Assembly (NCBI GenBank): GCA_022570795.1
Contig: JAKUDP010000013.1
Coordinates: 248,001-312,000, forward strand
DNA length: 64,000 nt
Direction: 5' to 3'
From: Sphaerulina vaccinii
Lineage: Eukaryota; Ascomycota; Dothideomycetes; Mycosphaerellales; Mycosphaerellaceae
Each line of letters opens with the position of its first letter. The first letter of the stretch is position 1. Under the pieces are notes generated by a model. It searched no databases. It was not told where the DNA came from and saw only the letters and a list, made by a program, of their open reading frames with translations. This document shows positions 1-10,119 of this stretch, one piece after another. The position numbers and the translations under genes are program-made.

Positions 1-128
1 CATCAGCAGAATGTACAACCTGTACTCCTCGCTTGCTCGCTACAAATCAAATCTTTCCCATTGCTCACAGCAGAAGTCGCTCGCTTGAACCTTGCAGTAA
101 CAACATGCCATCCCTCATGAATGATTGT

Positions 129-983
129 TCACACGTGCCTCCGCTTGCCTCCACCTCCTCGTCCTCCGTCATCCCTCCTGTCCCCATTGTCGTTGATGCC
201 GGATATGTCGAAGAAGTCTGGATAAGGAATCTTTCGCTTCGTACCAGAGGCTGATCCAAGGTTGAAGTTTAATGAAGGTGTGCGGCTGTCACTGCCGTTT
301 CGCCTGTTATGGTTGGAGCGGCGGTTCGAGCGTGCGGAGCGTGGTATTATGCGAACAGTCTCGGTACTCGAAGAAGCAGATGTTGGTGTATAAGCCTGTA
401 CAGGTGGGTTGTTGCTAACATCCATATCCATATCTCTGTCATGGTTGCCAGATGGGTATGCGTGTCTTGACTGAAATGTGAAATTGCTCTGAGGTAGCGT
501 CTGCTGTGGTGTTGCTTGTGCAGGTGGTTCTGATATGACTCGTCTCGGCAATGGTTCATCGTCTTCGACAGTGATCTCGCTGGTTGCCGCAGGCATAACT
601 GGTCGTCTCTGCAGTTCTGGACTTGAGCTTCTCGTCTCATCTTTTTCTTCTTCCTTGACAGATCTCTCCTCATCGTCCTCGTCTGTGTTCGTGGGTGCTG
701 CTTCTGTGGCTATGCCACTCCCATCTAGCCGCTCTGTTGCCCATTGTCGTACTTTCCAGCCCTCGCCATCTCCGAGTCCCAGATCCTGCTTATCTAGGAA
801 AAGCAGTAGATCATCCAGGGCATCTTGGTAGCCTGCCTGCCGTGCCTGTTTCTGAGAAGCAACTGCAGTTCTGTACAGGTTGGTAGCCGACATGGCCGCT
901 GCTTTGAAGTCTGTGAGCAGATCGTTTGGCGCCTCGCTGCGGTTCCGCGGCAAAGACGTCGACAGCCTCTGCATCGAGTCCAT
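129..983 (-). CDS. Conserved fungal protein, HAPSTR1/TAPR1-like (tentative)
   Basis: A single-exon gene of 284 codons. Residues 20-70 form the best conserved stretch: an Ala-rich helix with the core SATNLYRTAV, followed by GYQDALDDLLLFLD and a GEGWKVRQWATERLDG block. The middle is acidic and Ser/Pro-rich, so probably disordered. The tail holds a basic KRKIPYPDFFDISG segment and a Gly/Arg end. The helix plus the GYQ segment and basic C-terminus resemble the HAPSTR1/TAPR1 (C16orf72, DUF4588) family, a nuclear stress-response protein in animals; this link is from memory and moderate. The start at 983 is the first Met before the conserved helix. The gene is divergent from the calponin gene. Being a real gene is much surer than the name. 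Confidence 0.72.
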   Translation of the reverse strand: MDSMQRLSTSLPRNRSEAPNDLLTDFKAAAMSATNLYRTAVASQKQARQAGYQDALDDLLLFLDKQDLGLGDGEGWKVRQWATERLDGSGIATEAAPTNTDEDDEERSVKEEEKDETRSSSPELQRRPVMPAATSEITVEDDEPLPRRVISEPPAQATPQQTLPQSNFTFQSRHAYPSGNHDRDMDMDVSNNPPVQAYTPTSASSSTETVRIIPRSARSNRRSNHNRRNGSDSRTPSLNFNLGSASGTKRKIPYPDFFDISGINDNGDRRDDGGRGGGGKRRHV

Positions 984-1560
984 CGTGGCAGCCTAGTAGC
1001 GTGTTTGCTGGGTAGATAGTGAGGCTGGTCGTGGTGGTGGAGTGGTGAGAGATCACAAAGAGAGGGCGGGCGTGCTGAGAGCGTGCTGTCCCACCAAGGT
1101 GTGAATGGTGATCCGTGACCCGGTGACTGTGCCCTGCCCTGCCCAGCGACAGACGCTATGCCGAAGTGGAGAACGAACGAAAGAGAATCTTCGTCTTCTT
1201 TCTTTGGTAGTCGACAGTTGAAGGACTTGATGTACAATGTGGCAGCGCTGGGGAAAGTGATATGCGAGTGAACAGGGTGATGTCTATGTCCTCAGTGGAT
1301 GTCTTGAGACTGTCTTTGTTCGATCAGACTTGGAAGTGAGGGAGACATAGACATGACTGTTCCAAAGTGCACTGGCCACTGGCCACAACGGCCATAGCGG
1401 GACAGCGACAAGGGTTTGTTGACATGACGCAGCCTCGAGTGTCTTTCCAATCTCACTGCCTTCTCGACATGTACGACCCACTCATATCAACTTCTTGATC
1501 ATCATGCGCATAGGATAGACTCGACCAACAGTACTGAACATATTGTAACCACCACCAACA
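984..1560. other. Divergent intergenic region
   Basis: 577 bp between two divergently transcribed genes, so it should hold both promoters. I see no clear TATA box, repeat or RNA gene. Pyrimidine-rich sequence and a CAACA-rich leader lie just before the ATG at 1561. Confidence 0.6.
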
Positions 1561-3675
1561 ATGGCTTCTGTAACATCCCTCGACCAAGACATGCGCAACC
1601 TCCGAGCAGCACGATACACTCCGCAGGCAGCCAACGAGGCGCGACAATGGATCGAGTCAACGCTCGGAGAATCACTACCATCTGGTGACCTGCTGGACGC
1701 TCTGAAAGACGGAGTCGCGCTATGCAAACTGGTCAACTTGGCAGTGCAAGGCCAGGCTGGTGCTATCAAGTTCAAGGCCAGCGCAATGCCTTTCGTGCAG
1801 ATGGAGAACATCAGCCATTTCCTGCGAGCTTGCGAGATGTCGCCGCTGAATATGCCTGCGCATGATCGATTCCTGACTGTCGACTTGTATGAGCACAAAG
1901 ATCCTGCCCAAGTGCTACAGACCATCGGAGCTCTCAGCAGGCAGGCGCATAAAATCAACCCCTCACGATTTCCCACGATGATAGGACCGAAGAAGAATGG
2001 CGCGTCAGCAATGTCGCCTGCTACTACGGGCAATGGCTTCAGACGACCTGCGAGTCCTACGAAACCATCCACTGCCTACCCTTCCTCAAATCGCGCTATG
2101 AGCCCGGCATTGACAGGAGGCTCTACTGGTTCGCAGAAGTCAAACGGAGCCGCATTGTCACCGACAGGTCCTGTTAGCAGCTGGAGTAAGAGGAGCGATG
2201 AAGGAAGTACTGCGCCCGCATGGAATATTCATCAGTATGGATACATGGGAGGAGCATCACAGGGTAATCAAGGTATCAGCTTTGGCAGCCGGCGCCAGAT
2301 TACGAGTCAGGCCCCTGGCGTGCCTAGCTTGGCCGACAAGCAGAAAGAACGCAGAGATAAGGAGGAGGCCGAAGAACGTCAACGGCAGTTGGTACAGGAA
2401 GAGCGCGAGTGGAGAGCTCAGAGAGTGAAGGAAGAGGAAGAGCGAGCTCGCGTTGAAGAAGAGCGTAGGTGGGAGGAAGAAACGAAGAGACACCGCGAGG
2501 AAGAGCGGCAACGACTCGAGCAGCAGAAACGTGAATGGGAGCAACAGGAGCGTAAATGGCAGGAGGAAGAAGAGATACGGAAACAAGAAGATGCGGTATT
2601 ACAATCGAAGATGAGTGTGAAGAAACCGCCTGAGAAGCCTCGTGTACCCAGCTCGGGCATCTTGCGAGGTCAGACACTGGCACAATACCAGAAGGAGAGA
2701 GCAGCATCTGGGACCATGCCCTCGGAGATCGCAGAGACACCCGAACAGCGACGTGTGAGGGAGCTAGAACAGCAGCTAGAAGAGGCTCGCGAAAGAGAAA
2801 GACAATACCAGGCTGAGCGCGAGGAGCGGCTGAAACGTGATGGCACAGGTGAACGGTCACGACCGAGCACAGCAGAAACCGCAAGACCAAGTAGTGCAAA
2901 TCAAAGCGATGTAAGCTGGGCGGGTGACGAACGAGACTTCCAGCGCAAGCAACTACAGACTGGCTATGATGGAGCCGCATCGAGACCAGTCCAATTCGGT
3001 GCTACGCGACCTCTACCACCGCCTAAGGAGCAGCCTAGTCTGCCATCACGTCCATTGCCGGAACCGACGGCTGTCGAGACAGAACCGGAACCACAACCTG
3101 CTCAAGCGTCTGCTGCGACTCCTCCTTCGCTACCTTTCAGAGGCCAGCCCTCCCCTTTCACCAAGTCGCCCTTCAGTAGACCACTTCCCACTCCTGCCAA
3201 GCAGTCAGAACCCGAGCCTTATGAGCCAGAACAACGGAAACCCAACAGAACAGAAGCATTTCTCTCATCCAACACAGCACCAACCACGACTGGGCCGCGC
3301 ATATCGTCAGCACAAGAAGCTGGTGATACTTCTCTTGAGCAACAAAGACTACGTGACTCCCGTGTCGCTTCACAACAAAAGACTAAAGCTGGCGGATGGG
3401 CGAGTAAGTCTCTCCTAGAACGCGAGATGGAACGCGAGCGTGAACGCCAGAAGGAATGGGAAGCTGCGCAGGAGGTGTCAAAGAATGCGCCACGAGATCT
3501 CACTCAGGGCAGTGGACCCGCTCAGACTTGGGATGTTCATCAGTATGGATACCTTGGAGGTGATTCGCAGAATAAAGGCTCGAGTGTTGGTAGTGGTATC
3601 AATATTGGCGGCAAGAGACAGATCACATCTCCTGCAGGCACGAATAGAGTGGGCGGTCCACGACCGATGAAGTAA
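1561..3675 (+). CDS. Calponin-homology actin-binding protein with calponin repeats
   Basis: 704 codons, no intron. Residues about 18-135 form a type-3 calponin homology domain of the transgelin/Scp1 kind (ARQWIESTLGE, LKDGVALCKLVN, FLRACE, DLYEHKDPAQV). A Ser/Pro-rich linker leads to a calponin-like repeat near residue 219 (NIHQYGYMGG). A long Glu/Arg/Gln-rich coiled coil covers about 255-430. A Pro-rich region follows, then a second calponin-like repeat near 655 (DVHQYGYLGG) at the very end. The known role of the family is cross-linking and stabilising actin filaments, here presumably in cortical patches or at septa. Yeast Scp1 is about 200 residues, so this is the long filamentous-fungal form in which the coiled coil separates the two repeats. 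Family assignment is firm; cellular role is inferred. Confidence 0.92.
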   Translation: MASVTSLDQDMRNLRAARYTPQAANEARQWIESTLGESLPSGDLLDALKDGVALCKLVNLAVQGQAGAIKFKASAMPFVQMENISHFLRACEMSPLNMPAHDRFLTVDLYEHKDPAQVLQTIGALSRQAHKINPSRFPTMIGPKKNGASAMSPATTGNGFRRPASPTKPSTAYPSSNRAMSPALTGGSTGSQKSNGAALSPTGPVSSWSKRSDEGSTAPAWNIHQYGYMGGASQGNQGISFGSRRQITSQAPGVPSLADKQKERRDKEEAEERQRQLVQEEREWRAQRVKEEEERARVEEERRWEEETKRHREEERQRLEQQKREWEQQERKWQEEEEIRKQEDAVLQSKMSVKKPPEKPRVPSSGILRGQTLAQYQKERAASGTMPSEIAETPEQRRVRELEQQLEEARERERQYQAEREERLKRDGTGERSRPSTAETARPSSANQSDVSWAGDERDFQRKQLQTGYDGAASRPVQFGATRPLPPPKEQPSLPSRPLPEPTAVETEPEPQPAQASAATPPSLPFRGQPSPFTKSPFSRPLPTPAKQSEPEPYEPEQRKPNRTEAFLSSNTAPTTTGPRISSAQEAGDTSLEQQRLRDSRVASQQKTKAGGWASKSLLEREMERERERQKEWEAAQEVSKNAPRDLTQGSGPAQTWDVHQYGYLGGDSQNKGSSVGSGINIGGKRQITSPAGTNRVGGPRPMK

Positions 3676-4058
3676 TAGCATAACTCATGATAGATACCAT
3701 GCAACGCAGCGATTTTGATTCCTTTGTGACACTGCCAACCCTCGCACTTCATGAGATCAGAGACATATGTACACGATAATAAGGCATAGCTGTGATACCG
3801 GATCGAAAGTTTGTGAGAGAAAGTAGAAGGTTGAAGAAATGTAGCTCATGATACATGGCCTTCCGTGAGCATGTCTCGTTATTCCCATCTCCACCCGCAA
3901 CTCGCTAATTCATACAAGGTACCATTGTACGTTCATGGTCATCTGTCTGCTCGAAGTCATATCAGAGCACAGATACAAGCGACAGGTCTTTTCCTTCCAC
4001 ACCACAAGAACAACTCATTCCATCGTCCGTTCCCGTATGGAGAATGAGGAGACACCAT
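3676..4058. other. Convergent 3' intergenic region
   Basis: 383 bp between the stop codons of the calponin gene (+) and MBF1 (-). It should hold both 3' UTRs and polyadenylation sites. No other feature was seen. Confidence 0.55.
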
Positions 4059-4605
4059 CTACTTCTTCTTTGGCCCCAGCATCGGCTGTCCAATATTCGC
4101 GCCCGTTAATCTCACATTCGCCGCCTTCTGAATCTTGAGCACAGCATCCATAGGAGGGAAATCCGCTCCGACTTTCTCAAGAGCAGCCACAACAGCCACA
4201 TCCACATTCGCCTTACTAGAAAGATCCTTCTGCGTCATTGTCGTTCCCTTTTGGTTCTTCAGCTGTGTGCGAGCCTGTTGAAGCGCTTTTGCGACTTCGT
4301 CGGGGACCTTTTTGGTTGCTACGGGTCCGTCTGCGCGGTCGACTTTGGTGAGGCGTTGACCTTCTGGATTGGCAGAGGCCTGATGATGTTTGAAGACGTG
4401 TTAGACATGCTGGCCATGATGAACTTGAGGGTGTCCATGGTCTTACATTTGCGGTGGAGAACTTCTTCTCGGTGGCTAGGATTGCTCCGCTGCGCTGGGC
4501 GGCGTTGAGAGCGCTTTTGCCTTTGATGGTGGTTTCGCGCTGTGCGGTGCCTGGTCCGCGGACCTTGCTGCCAATCTTGGTGGTGCTCTCCCAGTCGTCC
4601 GACAT
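4059..4605 (-). CDS. MBF1: Multiprotein-bridging factor 1 (MBF1)
   Basis: Two exons: 4605..4447 (53 codons, phase 0) and 4379..4059, with a 67-nt intron (GTAAGA...CAG). The product is 159 aa. The N-terminus reads MSDDWESTTKIGSKVRG, then a conserved NAAQRSGAILATEKKFSTAN block. Exon 2 gives GQRLTKVDR, a cro/C1-type helix-turn-helix (MTQKDLSSKANV near residue 105) and the typical basic end LGPKKK. MBF1 is a transcriptional co-activator that bridges TBP and bZIP activators such as Gcn4; it also suppresses ribosomal frameshifting at stalled ribosomes. Length and domain order match the family. It is divergent from the downstream NAD(P)-binding protein gene. Confidence 0.95.
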
Positions 4606-5110
4606 TGTGCTGATGGTGGTGGTGGGGGTGATTTGGTGAGTTTGGTGGGTTATCGGGAAGATGGTTGTTGTTCGAGCTGTGTTCTGTTTGCTGAAGATGT
4701 TTCGAGCGATGTTGTTGTCAAGAGGGAAGCGTCGTGGGGCGAATAGAACAGTTGTGAGTGAGAAGGCTCAGAGTGAGTGAGTCGTCGATGCCACCGATGC
4801 ACTCTTTCCTTCTGCGTCATTCTATGGAAACGCACGGGCCACGACGAGCGCCATATTCACCGCAGAGCCCATCCTCGCCACCGCATGTGCAAGACGATGA
4901 GTTGCCTCACCTCACTTCGTTGATCCCACGGCTTGTTCCATGGACACAAAAAGGCCTGCAAGCGAGATGTCTGTTCACTTCTGGGACTGAGCTGGGACGT
5001 ATAGCGTAGGTCGTACAAGAAGTGGAGGGAGAGGCGGTCTCTGCGGCCGTCGCGTGCTCTATTTCCTTATTACCTCCGGGCCTATGTCCATCATTCAAGA
5101 AAGACACAGC
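4606..5110. other. Divergent intergenic region
   Basis: 505 bp between MBF1 (-) and the HTATIP2-like gene (+), so it holds both promoters. The MBF1 side is rich in TGGTGGTGG-type sequence, which is a CCACCA-rich leader on the transcribed strand. No RNA gene was seen. Confidence 0.55.
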
Positions 5111-5830
5111 ATGGCACACATCATCCTCACTGGCGCGACAGGAACGGCAGGAGCTGCAGTGCTCTCCTACTGCTTGGCTTCACCTTCGATATCACGTGTC
5201 TCGATCCTCTCGCGCCGCCCGGTGAAGCTCGCGGAGAACCAGCCCAAGGCCCACGTAATCATCCACAAGGACTTCGAAGAGTACCCTGATAGCCTGCTCG
5301 AGCAACTGCAGGGTGCGACAGGATGCGTTTGGGCACAAGGAATCAGCAGTCGCGGTATGACCGAGGCCGACTATACTAAGATCACTGTGGACTACCCAGT
5401 CGCGGCTGCCAAAGCATTTTCAGGTCTGGGGTCGAAAGTGAACTTCGTTTATGTCTCAGGAGAAGGAGCGAATATGGAAGGAAGCGGCATGATGTTCGGT
5501 CGTATCAAGGGACAGGCGGAGAAGACACTACTGGAGCTGGGTAACGAGAGCTCAAGTCTCAAGGTCTACAATGCAAGACCCGCCGCGATTAATCCTCAAG
5601 GACAATATTTCGCAGAAAGAAGCCCTAGTCTCCAAGACAGGCTATCGACTGGGCTTGGCGGAGTCTTTGAGAGGGTTTGGAAGAGCTTCGTGATTCCCAC
5701 GCCTAGTCTGTCGAAGGTCCTTGTGAATCTGGCCATTGGCGATGGCGAACCAGTACCAGCTGGTTTTGGAGTTGAGGCAGATGGACGTTTACTGCGGAAT
5801 ACTGCTATCAGACGTCTGGCTGGATTGTAA
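5111..5830 (+). CDS. NAD(P)-binding Rossmann protein, HTATIP2-like atypical SDR
   Basis: 239 codons from the chosen ATG at 5111, no intron. The start is placed just before the Rossmann fold: MAHIILTGATGTAG, with the dinucleotide motif GATGTAG at residues 8-14. The frame stays open upstream to ATGs at 5054 and 5084, so a longer N-terminus is possible. Further marks are the strand FVYVSGEGAN and the RIKGQAEKTLLEL helix, which holds the usual Lys position of extended or atypical short-chain dehydrogenases. Length and pattern fit the Oxidoreductase HTATIP2/nucleoside-diphosphate-sugar epimerase-like group. Substrate is unknown. Confidence 0.85.
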   Translation: MAHIILTGATGTAGAAVLSYCLASPSISRVSILSRRPVKLAENQPKAHVIIHKDFEEYPDSLLEQLQGATGCVWAQGISSRGMTEADYTKITVDYPVAAAKAFSGLGSKVNFVYVSGEGANMEGSGMMFGRIKGQAEKTLLELGNESSSLKVYNARPAAINPQGQYFAERSPSLQDRLSTGLGGVFERVWKSFVIPTPSLSKVLVNLAIGDGEPVPAGFGVEADGRLLRNTAIRRLAGL

Positions 5831-6838
5831 GAGTGTGAGATCTGCGCCTTGCAGATTGCATAGCTCTATCATATCGACAGCGTTGAAGTGAGCATGTATG
5901 GTAGCTGGAAACATGGACGATCGCTATATGGACAGCTTGGACTGTCTCGAAGACTCGAATCGGCCAAGATGCTGCACTCATTCTGACAGAACCAGCAAGG
6001 CTCACATCCTGACGATCAGACTCGGTATGGCACTGCAGAAGAGCGCGAACTGGGCTAAACATGAATGTACCGTGGTACCATCGGACTGGTCTTTGTGTTC
6101 ACAGCTTCCTACTTTTCTCGTATACCAAATGGGCTAAGGACGCTGAACGAGAGTTGTAATAGCAACACTAAGACAGAATAGTATATCGCAATAGGCGCAT
6201 TCAAGTGAGAGACCTTGCCATGAACCATGAGACATGACCAGGATTGTGCCTGCCGAAAATATCGCGATCGCTGGGAACCACCACACGACCTCATCTCTAC
6301 AGCATCGATTCGACCATATGGACGACTTCTGTCGCCAGGCATCTACGCGGCTCAAGCAAGGACCTTTCACTATCCGCACTGAGTGGTAGAGTCAAGCAGC
6401 AGATCAACGCATCTCGCATGGCCTCGCTCAGCTGCAGACAAAAGCTTTAGTTTACAAGCCACGACTATCACTCGCGGAGTCAAGACGAGCATTCATCGCG
6501 CGCTTGCAGTCGTCCCCAGCCCCGGATTGACAGCCAAGTCACTAATCTCCACCGCGAATGGTGCCACATATTCGAGGTAGCTGAACTTTTGAAGAGCGTG
6601 TGGTCCCAAAAGCAAACATGCCAAGCTCAATATGCCGAATGTCTTCCTTGCGGAGAATCAGAAACACCACAACAGTGCAGTGAAATACTGCCATCATGGC
6701 ACATTCAGCTATCATAGTAGTCAAGGCCAGCATGTATACAGTGAGCATACAGCAGCTTCAACATTCTAGATCTTCACTACTCAAACCAGCCACAACAAAC
6801 AAGCTCAATTCTCGCCATCAGCTTCATCACAAGCAATC
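5831..6838. other. Intergenic region, no gene recognised
   Basis: About 1 kb between two + strand genes. The open frames here are short and have no recognisable domains. The last 100 bp is a pyrimidine/A-rich leader for the secreted protein gene at 6839. Confidence 0.5.
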
Positions 6839-7207
6839 ATGAAGACCTCTACCATCACTCTCGCAATCCTCTCAGCCATCTCTGGCAGCTCTCTGGCCGC
6901 TCCTACATCATTCGCTGAACCTGCCGCACAACCTGGACTAGGCGGTGCAGCAGGACTCATCACCGGATGGTCGCAGACAGTAACCTATTGCAACCGAGGC
7001 TGGGGCGGTAATGGAGAATGTGAAAAGAAGGGGAAGCGTGAGTAAAGCTATTGGCTGCAAATGAAGTACGAAGACTGATGTTCGGATACAGATACGTTTT
7101 GCTGCTCAGCTGATCCCGGTGGAAACTTCAAGCACTCCAAGTTCAAGGTTGAGGATGCTCGTCTCGGTGGCTGCTATGATGGTGGAGTGATTGCTTGCGC
7201 AGAATGA
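6839..7207 (+). CDS. Small secreted cysteine-rich protein, effector-like
   Basis: Two exons: 6839..7037 and 7092..7207, joined in phase 1 across a 54-nt intron (GTGAGT...CAG). The product is 104 aa. A clear signal peptide covers residues 1-20 (MKTSTITLAILSAISGSSLA). The mature part has six cysteines in the order YCN, GEC, FCC, GGC, IAC, an even number that suggests three disulfides. It is glycine-rich near GLGGAAGLITGW. I do not recognise the family. Small size, secretion signal and Cys content fit the effector-like or antimicrobial secreted proteins of plant-associated fungi, but this is inference. The stop lies only about 15 bp before a GGACA microsatellite. Confidence 0.82.
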
Positions 7208-7221
7208 TCGATCTTAACCTG

Positions 7222-7260
7222 CAGGACAGGACAGGACAGGACAGGACAGGACAGGACAGG
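7222..7260. repeat. Pentanucleotide microsatellite (AGGAC)n
   Basis: Just under eight perfect tandem copies of AGGAC, 39 bp, in the presumed 3' UTR of the small secreted protein. Perfect copies suggest it is length-polymorphic between strains. Confidence 0.97.
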
Positions 7261-7464
7261 AATGGTCAGCGGACTGGAGAATTGTTGTGTTGTGTTGTCA
7301 GTGAAGCAATCTGTAGAGCTACTGACGGACTGACTAGCTGTAAATCTCTTCTTTCGATGACATAATGTGTTAATGAATCAACGACTTTTCACTTCAAACT
7401 CGTTTCGATCCTCTTTCTCATCCTCTTTCTCAGCGATGATTTATACTTGACGATAAAGCCACGA

Positions 7465-9033
7465 CTAATAAGCCTTCAGCCCAGCAAACCACTCTCTATA
7501 CAACGCCACTTTAGCAGCACTACCCACAGGAGCTTCTTGAAATTCATTTCCAACCTCTTGCACAAGTGGCTCATCACTAGCCGCGTTCCACGTAGACAAT
7601 CCCTCACCATTCGGATCTCCAGTCTTGATAAAATTCGCCCAATAAGCATTCATCGTATCCGCAATCTCATAGTCATCCAACGTCCAAGGCTTATCATTCG
7701 CATACAAATTGTTCAAAACATAATAAATCTCCGATTCATGGTATGCACCTTGCGTTTGGTTAGGTGGAGCGTGATCCCAAATATAATTGTAAACTGGCTG
7801 AGTAGAATTCGATGCCCAGAGTTGAGTCCAGAGCCAGGTTCCGATTTTGGAGCGATCGGTCCATTGTGAGTTGTATGGGCCTGAGGCTGTAGTGGAGTCA
7901 TCGGCTGGGTAGGCTTCGAGGAAACGGTTGATCCAGGTTCCGTTGTAAGTACTGTTTACGTCGGAGAGATATGTGGATAAGCTGATATTGAGACCATATG
8001 TGACTCCACTTTCGTCTTTTGTGTTTCCTGTTAGGACTGGGACTTGATGAGCAAGGCCTTTGATGAGAGTGTTGTAGTACGTATCAGGCATGGCGTAGTA
8101 GTCGAGAGTGGCTGTGAAGTCGAATGTGGATGAGAGGAATTGAGTGACCAGAGTCGTGTAGTTGACCTGTCGTGCCGCTGCGATTGAGGAGATCTTGAGG
8201 GACTTGAGAAAGCTGACTCCAGTCTCCAGAGCGGCTGGCAAAGTTTGGTAGTTCTCAGCCAGAGACGTGCAGAGTGGATCGTGAGGATCTCTCACGCCCG
8301 ACTCGATAATTGCGCCAACAATAAGATCTTTCGTGAGAGCACTGTTGAGGACATGGTATGTCGCAGCAGAGCCCGCGGACTGGCCCATGACTGTGATATG
8401 CTCAGGATCTCCTCCAAAGCTCGCAATGTTCTCGTGAATCCACTTGACAGCGGCAAATTGGTCCAGCATGCCCCAATTGCCAGAAACGTTATGTCCTGTT
8501 GCAGCTTCGACTTCAGGATTGAGCTCAGGATGGGCCATCCAGCCAAAAGCACCTGTGCGGTAGTTGTAGTTGACAAACACAACCCCCTTGTCTGCCATTC
8601 CAGCTCCGTCGAACATGGAATCCGCTGCACTTCCGCCAGCTGGATAGCTCCACATTACCACAGGCAGTTTGGCGTCAGTGGAGTTGGCAGCAGTCCAGAC
8701 ATTGAGGTTTAAGCAGTTCTCGCTAATCGTGTATCCAGATCCACCACTCGGACAGATGTCTCCATAGTTCTTGGTATCCAGCGTGGTATTCCATGGCGTC
8801 GCAGGCTGTGGTGCTCGGAAGCGATTCTTTCCAGAGGTATCGGCTGCGAATGGAATCCCTTTGAACACTGTGATATCCTTCCAATTGGTCAAGTTGGCTG
8901 CTGGTGTGCTGTTGAAAGCTGGGTAGCCTTGAACACTGCCATACTTCGTGTCAATGACCTGGTTGTATAGAGCTGCGCTAGAAGTTGAGGCGAAGAGTCC
9001 AACGATGGCTTTCTGGGTCGTCGAGATAGTCAT
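7465..9033 (-). CDS. Secreted type-B carboxylesterase/lipase
   Basis: 522 codons, no intron. The N-terminus has a short hydrophobic leader ending near residue 22. The alpha/beta hydrolase fold shows the type-B signature: catalytic Ser219 in GQSAGS, Glu341 in GNTKDESG and His432 in GAYHESEIYYV. The pre-nucleophile block GNWGMLDQFAAVKWI is typical, as is the early SENCLNLNVW segment with its paired cysteines. Many NxS/T sites fit an extracellular glycoprotein. The family hydrolyses carboxylic esters (cholinesterase-like lipases, feruloyl- or tannase-like forms, mycotoxin esterases); the substrate cannot be read from sequence. Length is normal and all triad residues are present. A TATA-like box lies 74 bp upstream. 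Confidence 0.93.
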   Translation of the reverse strand: MTISTTQKAIVGLFASTSSAALYNQVIDTKYGSVQGYPAFNSTPAANLTNWKDITVFKGIPFAADTSGKNRFRAPQPATPWNTTLDTKNYGDICPSGGSGYTISENCLNLNVWTAANSTDAKLPVVMWSYPAGGSAADSMFDGAGMADKGVVFVNYNYRTGAFGWMAHPELNPEVEAATGHNVSGNWGMLDQFAAVKWIHENIASFGGDPEHITVMGQSAGSAATYHVLNSALTKDLIVGAIIESGVRDPHDPLCTSLAENYQTLPAALETGVSFLKSLKISSIAAARQVNYTTLVTQFLSSTFDFTATLDYYAMPDTYYNTLIKGLAHQVPVLTGNTKDESGVTYGLNISLSTYLSDVNSTYNGTWINRFLEAYPADDSTTASGPYNSQWTDRSKIGTWLWTQLWASNSTQPVYNYIWDHAPPNQTQGAYHESEIYYVLNNLYANDKPWTLDDYEIADTMNAYWANFIKTGDPNGEGLSTWNAASDEPLVQEVGNEFQEAPVGSAAKVALYREWFAGLKAY

Positions 9034-9106
9034 CCTGGCTTCTCTGCTGCCTTATGCTTGTGTGGTGGTGGTAGACACTCTTTCGATATGTGCGGGCGGA
9101 CTGTGT

Positions 9107-9112
9107 TTATAG
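9107..9112 (-). promoter_or_regulatory. Probable TATA box of the carboxylesterase gene
   Basis: TATAAA on the minus strand, 74 bp before the ATG at 9033. Spacing is normal for a fungal core promoter. Confidence 0.5.
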
Positions 9113-9761
9113 TGCAAAGAGCCGCCATGATGCTGTTGGCGTGTTGGCTTCGCAACTAGTCTTCCGCAACACGCCATCTTTTAGTCTTCGCTTTCTATGC
9201 GGTGTTCCACAATACGCGTCGTTTCTATCATAGCCGCGTATGTTATATGGCTTCAGGTATAGTTTGTGAAGAAGTCGTAAGGCTAGTGTTACACTATGAC
9301 GAAGCTTCGGATGAAGCCCTCGCGCGAAGGGTCGGCTTAGCTAATACTGCACTTAGTTGTGTCCGAGCCATATGAGACCGTGGTCGCATCGTTGGAGATC
9401 GTAAGTCGCAAGAGTATGCTCAATCTTGGCTATTCTTCGTCAGCACTATGAAAGTGGATACGGCCATCGAAAGTCCAGATTGTCGTCGGCTACTTTACCG
9501 AATATATAGTTCGCTCGCCATCCTTTCCTACATCCTCACACCTCCACTCCACAGCAGTCTTCGCTCTCTTCCATATACCACCATCACATCGATACCTCGA
9601 AAATACGAATGCTGTTCTGCCACCGGACACTCCGGAGTCAAGCCAAGCCCAAATTCCCTGGTCGCCCCTGACTCACCGCTGCTTCGGGACGCCGCATACA
9701 AAGGCAGTCACCCTTCAACAGTCATATAGCACCTGAAAAGACGTATATCATCAAACCACCG
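9113..9761. other. Intergenic region upstream of esterase and tRNA
   Basis: About 650 bp between the esterase core promoter and tRNA-His. A 93-codon open frame at 9448 has no domain or signal I recognise. No repeat was seen. Confidence 0.5.
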
Positions 9762-9859
9762 GCTTCCATAGTGCAGTGGTTAGCACGTCACTTTGTGGTT
9801 ACCGCCAGCAGAGCGTTATCAACTCAGTGGAGACGGGTGTTCGAATCACCCTGGGGGCA
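9762..9859 (+). tRNA. tRNA-His (GTG) with a 26-nt intron
   Basis: The cloverleaf folds by eye. Acceptor stem GCTTCCA/TGGGGGC has two G-U pairs; D arm is GTGC/GCAC. Anticodon stem is TCACT (9788-9792) with AGTGG (9826-9830). The loop starts TTGTGG with anticodon GTG at 9795-9797. T arm is GGGTG-TTCGAAT-CACCC, and the discriminator is A. The anticodon loop is interrupted after position 37 by an intron at about 9799..9824; removing it gives the loop TTGTGGC, as in yeast tRNA-His. A G lies at position -1 (9761), although in eukaryotes G-1 is normally added after transcription. A T-run about 9864-9868 is a likely Pol III terminator. Confidence 0.93.
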
Positions 9860-10119
9860 ATATTCTTTTGAGTATCCTTTTTGCTTCACAGTGATCTTGC
9901 TTTCTTTTATGGTTTGGTTCTGGCTGTTCGGTCGCGGTTGGTGTATCTCGTGAGGTTGCATCATGATAAGTTTCGACTTTTGTCGGCAGTCATGTCGGAT
10001 TCTTCGATAGGATCGTTTCAGGCTCGAATGGGAAGGGATGGGGTGAACGTTTTTGTACATTGTAAATTACATTATGGTACATCGGGGACTTCCTACTCTT
10101 ATCACTTCAGGCGATCATG

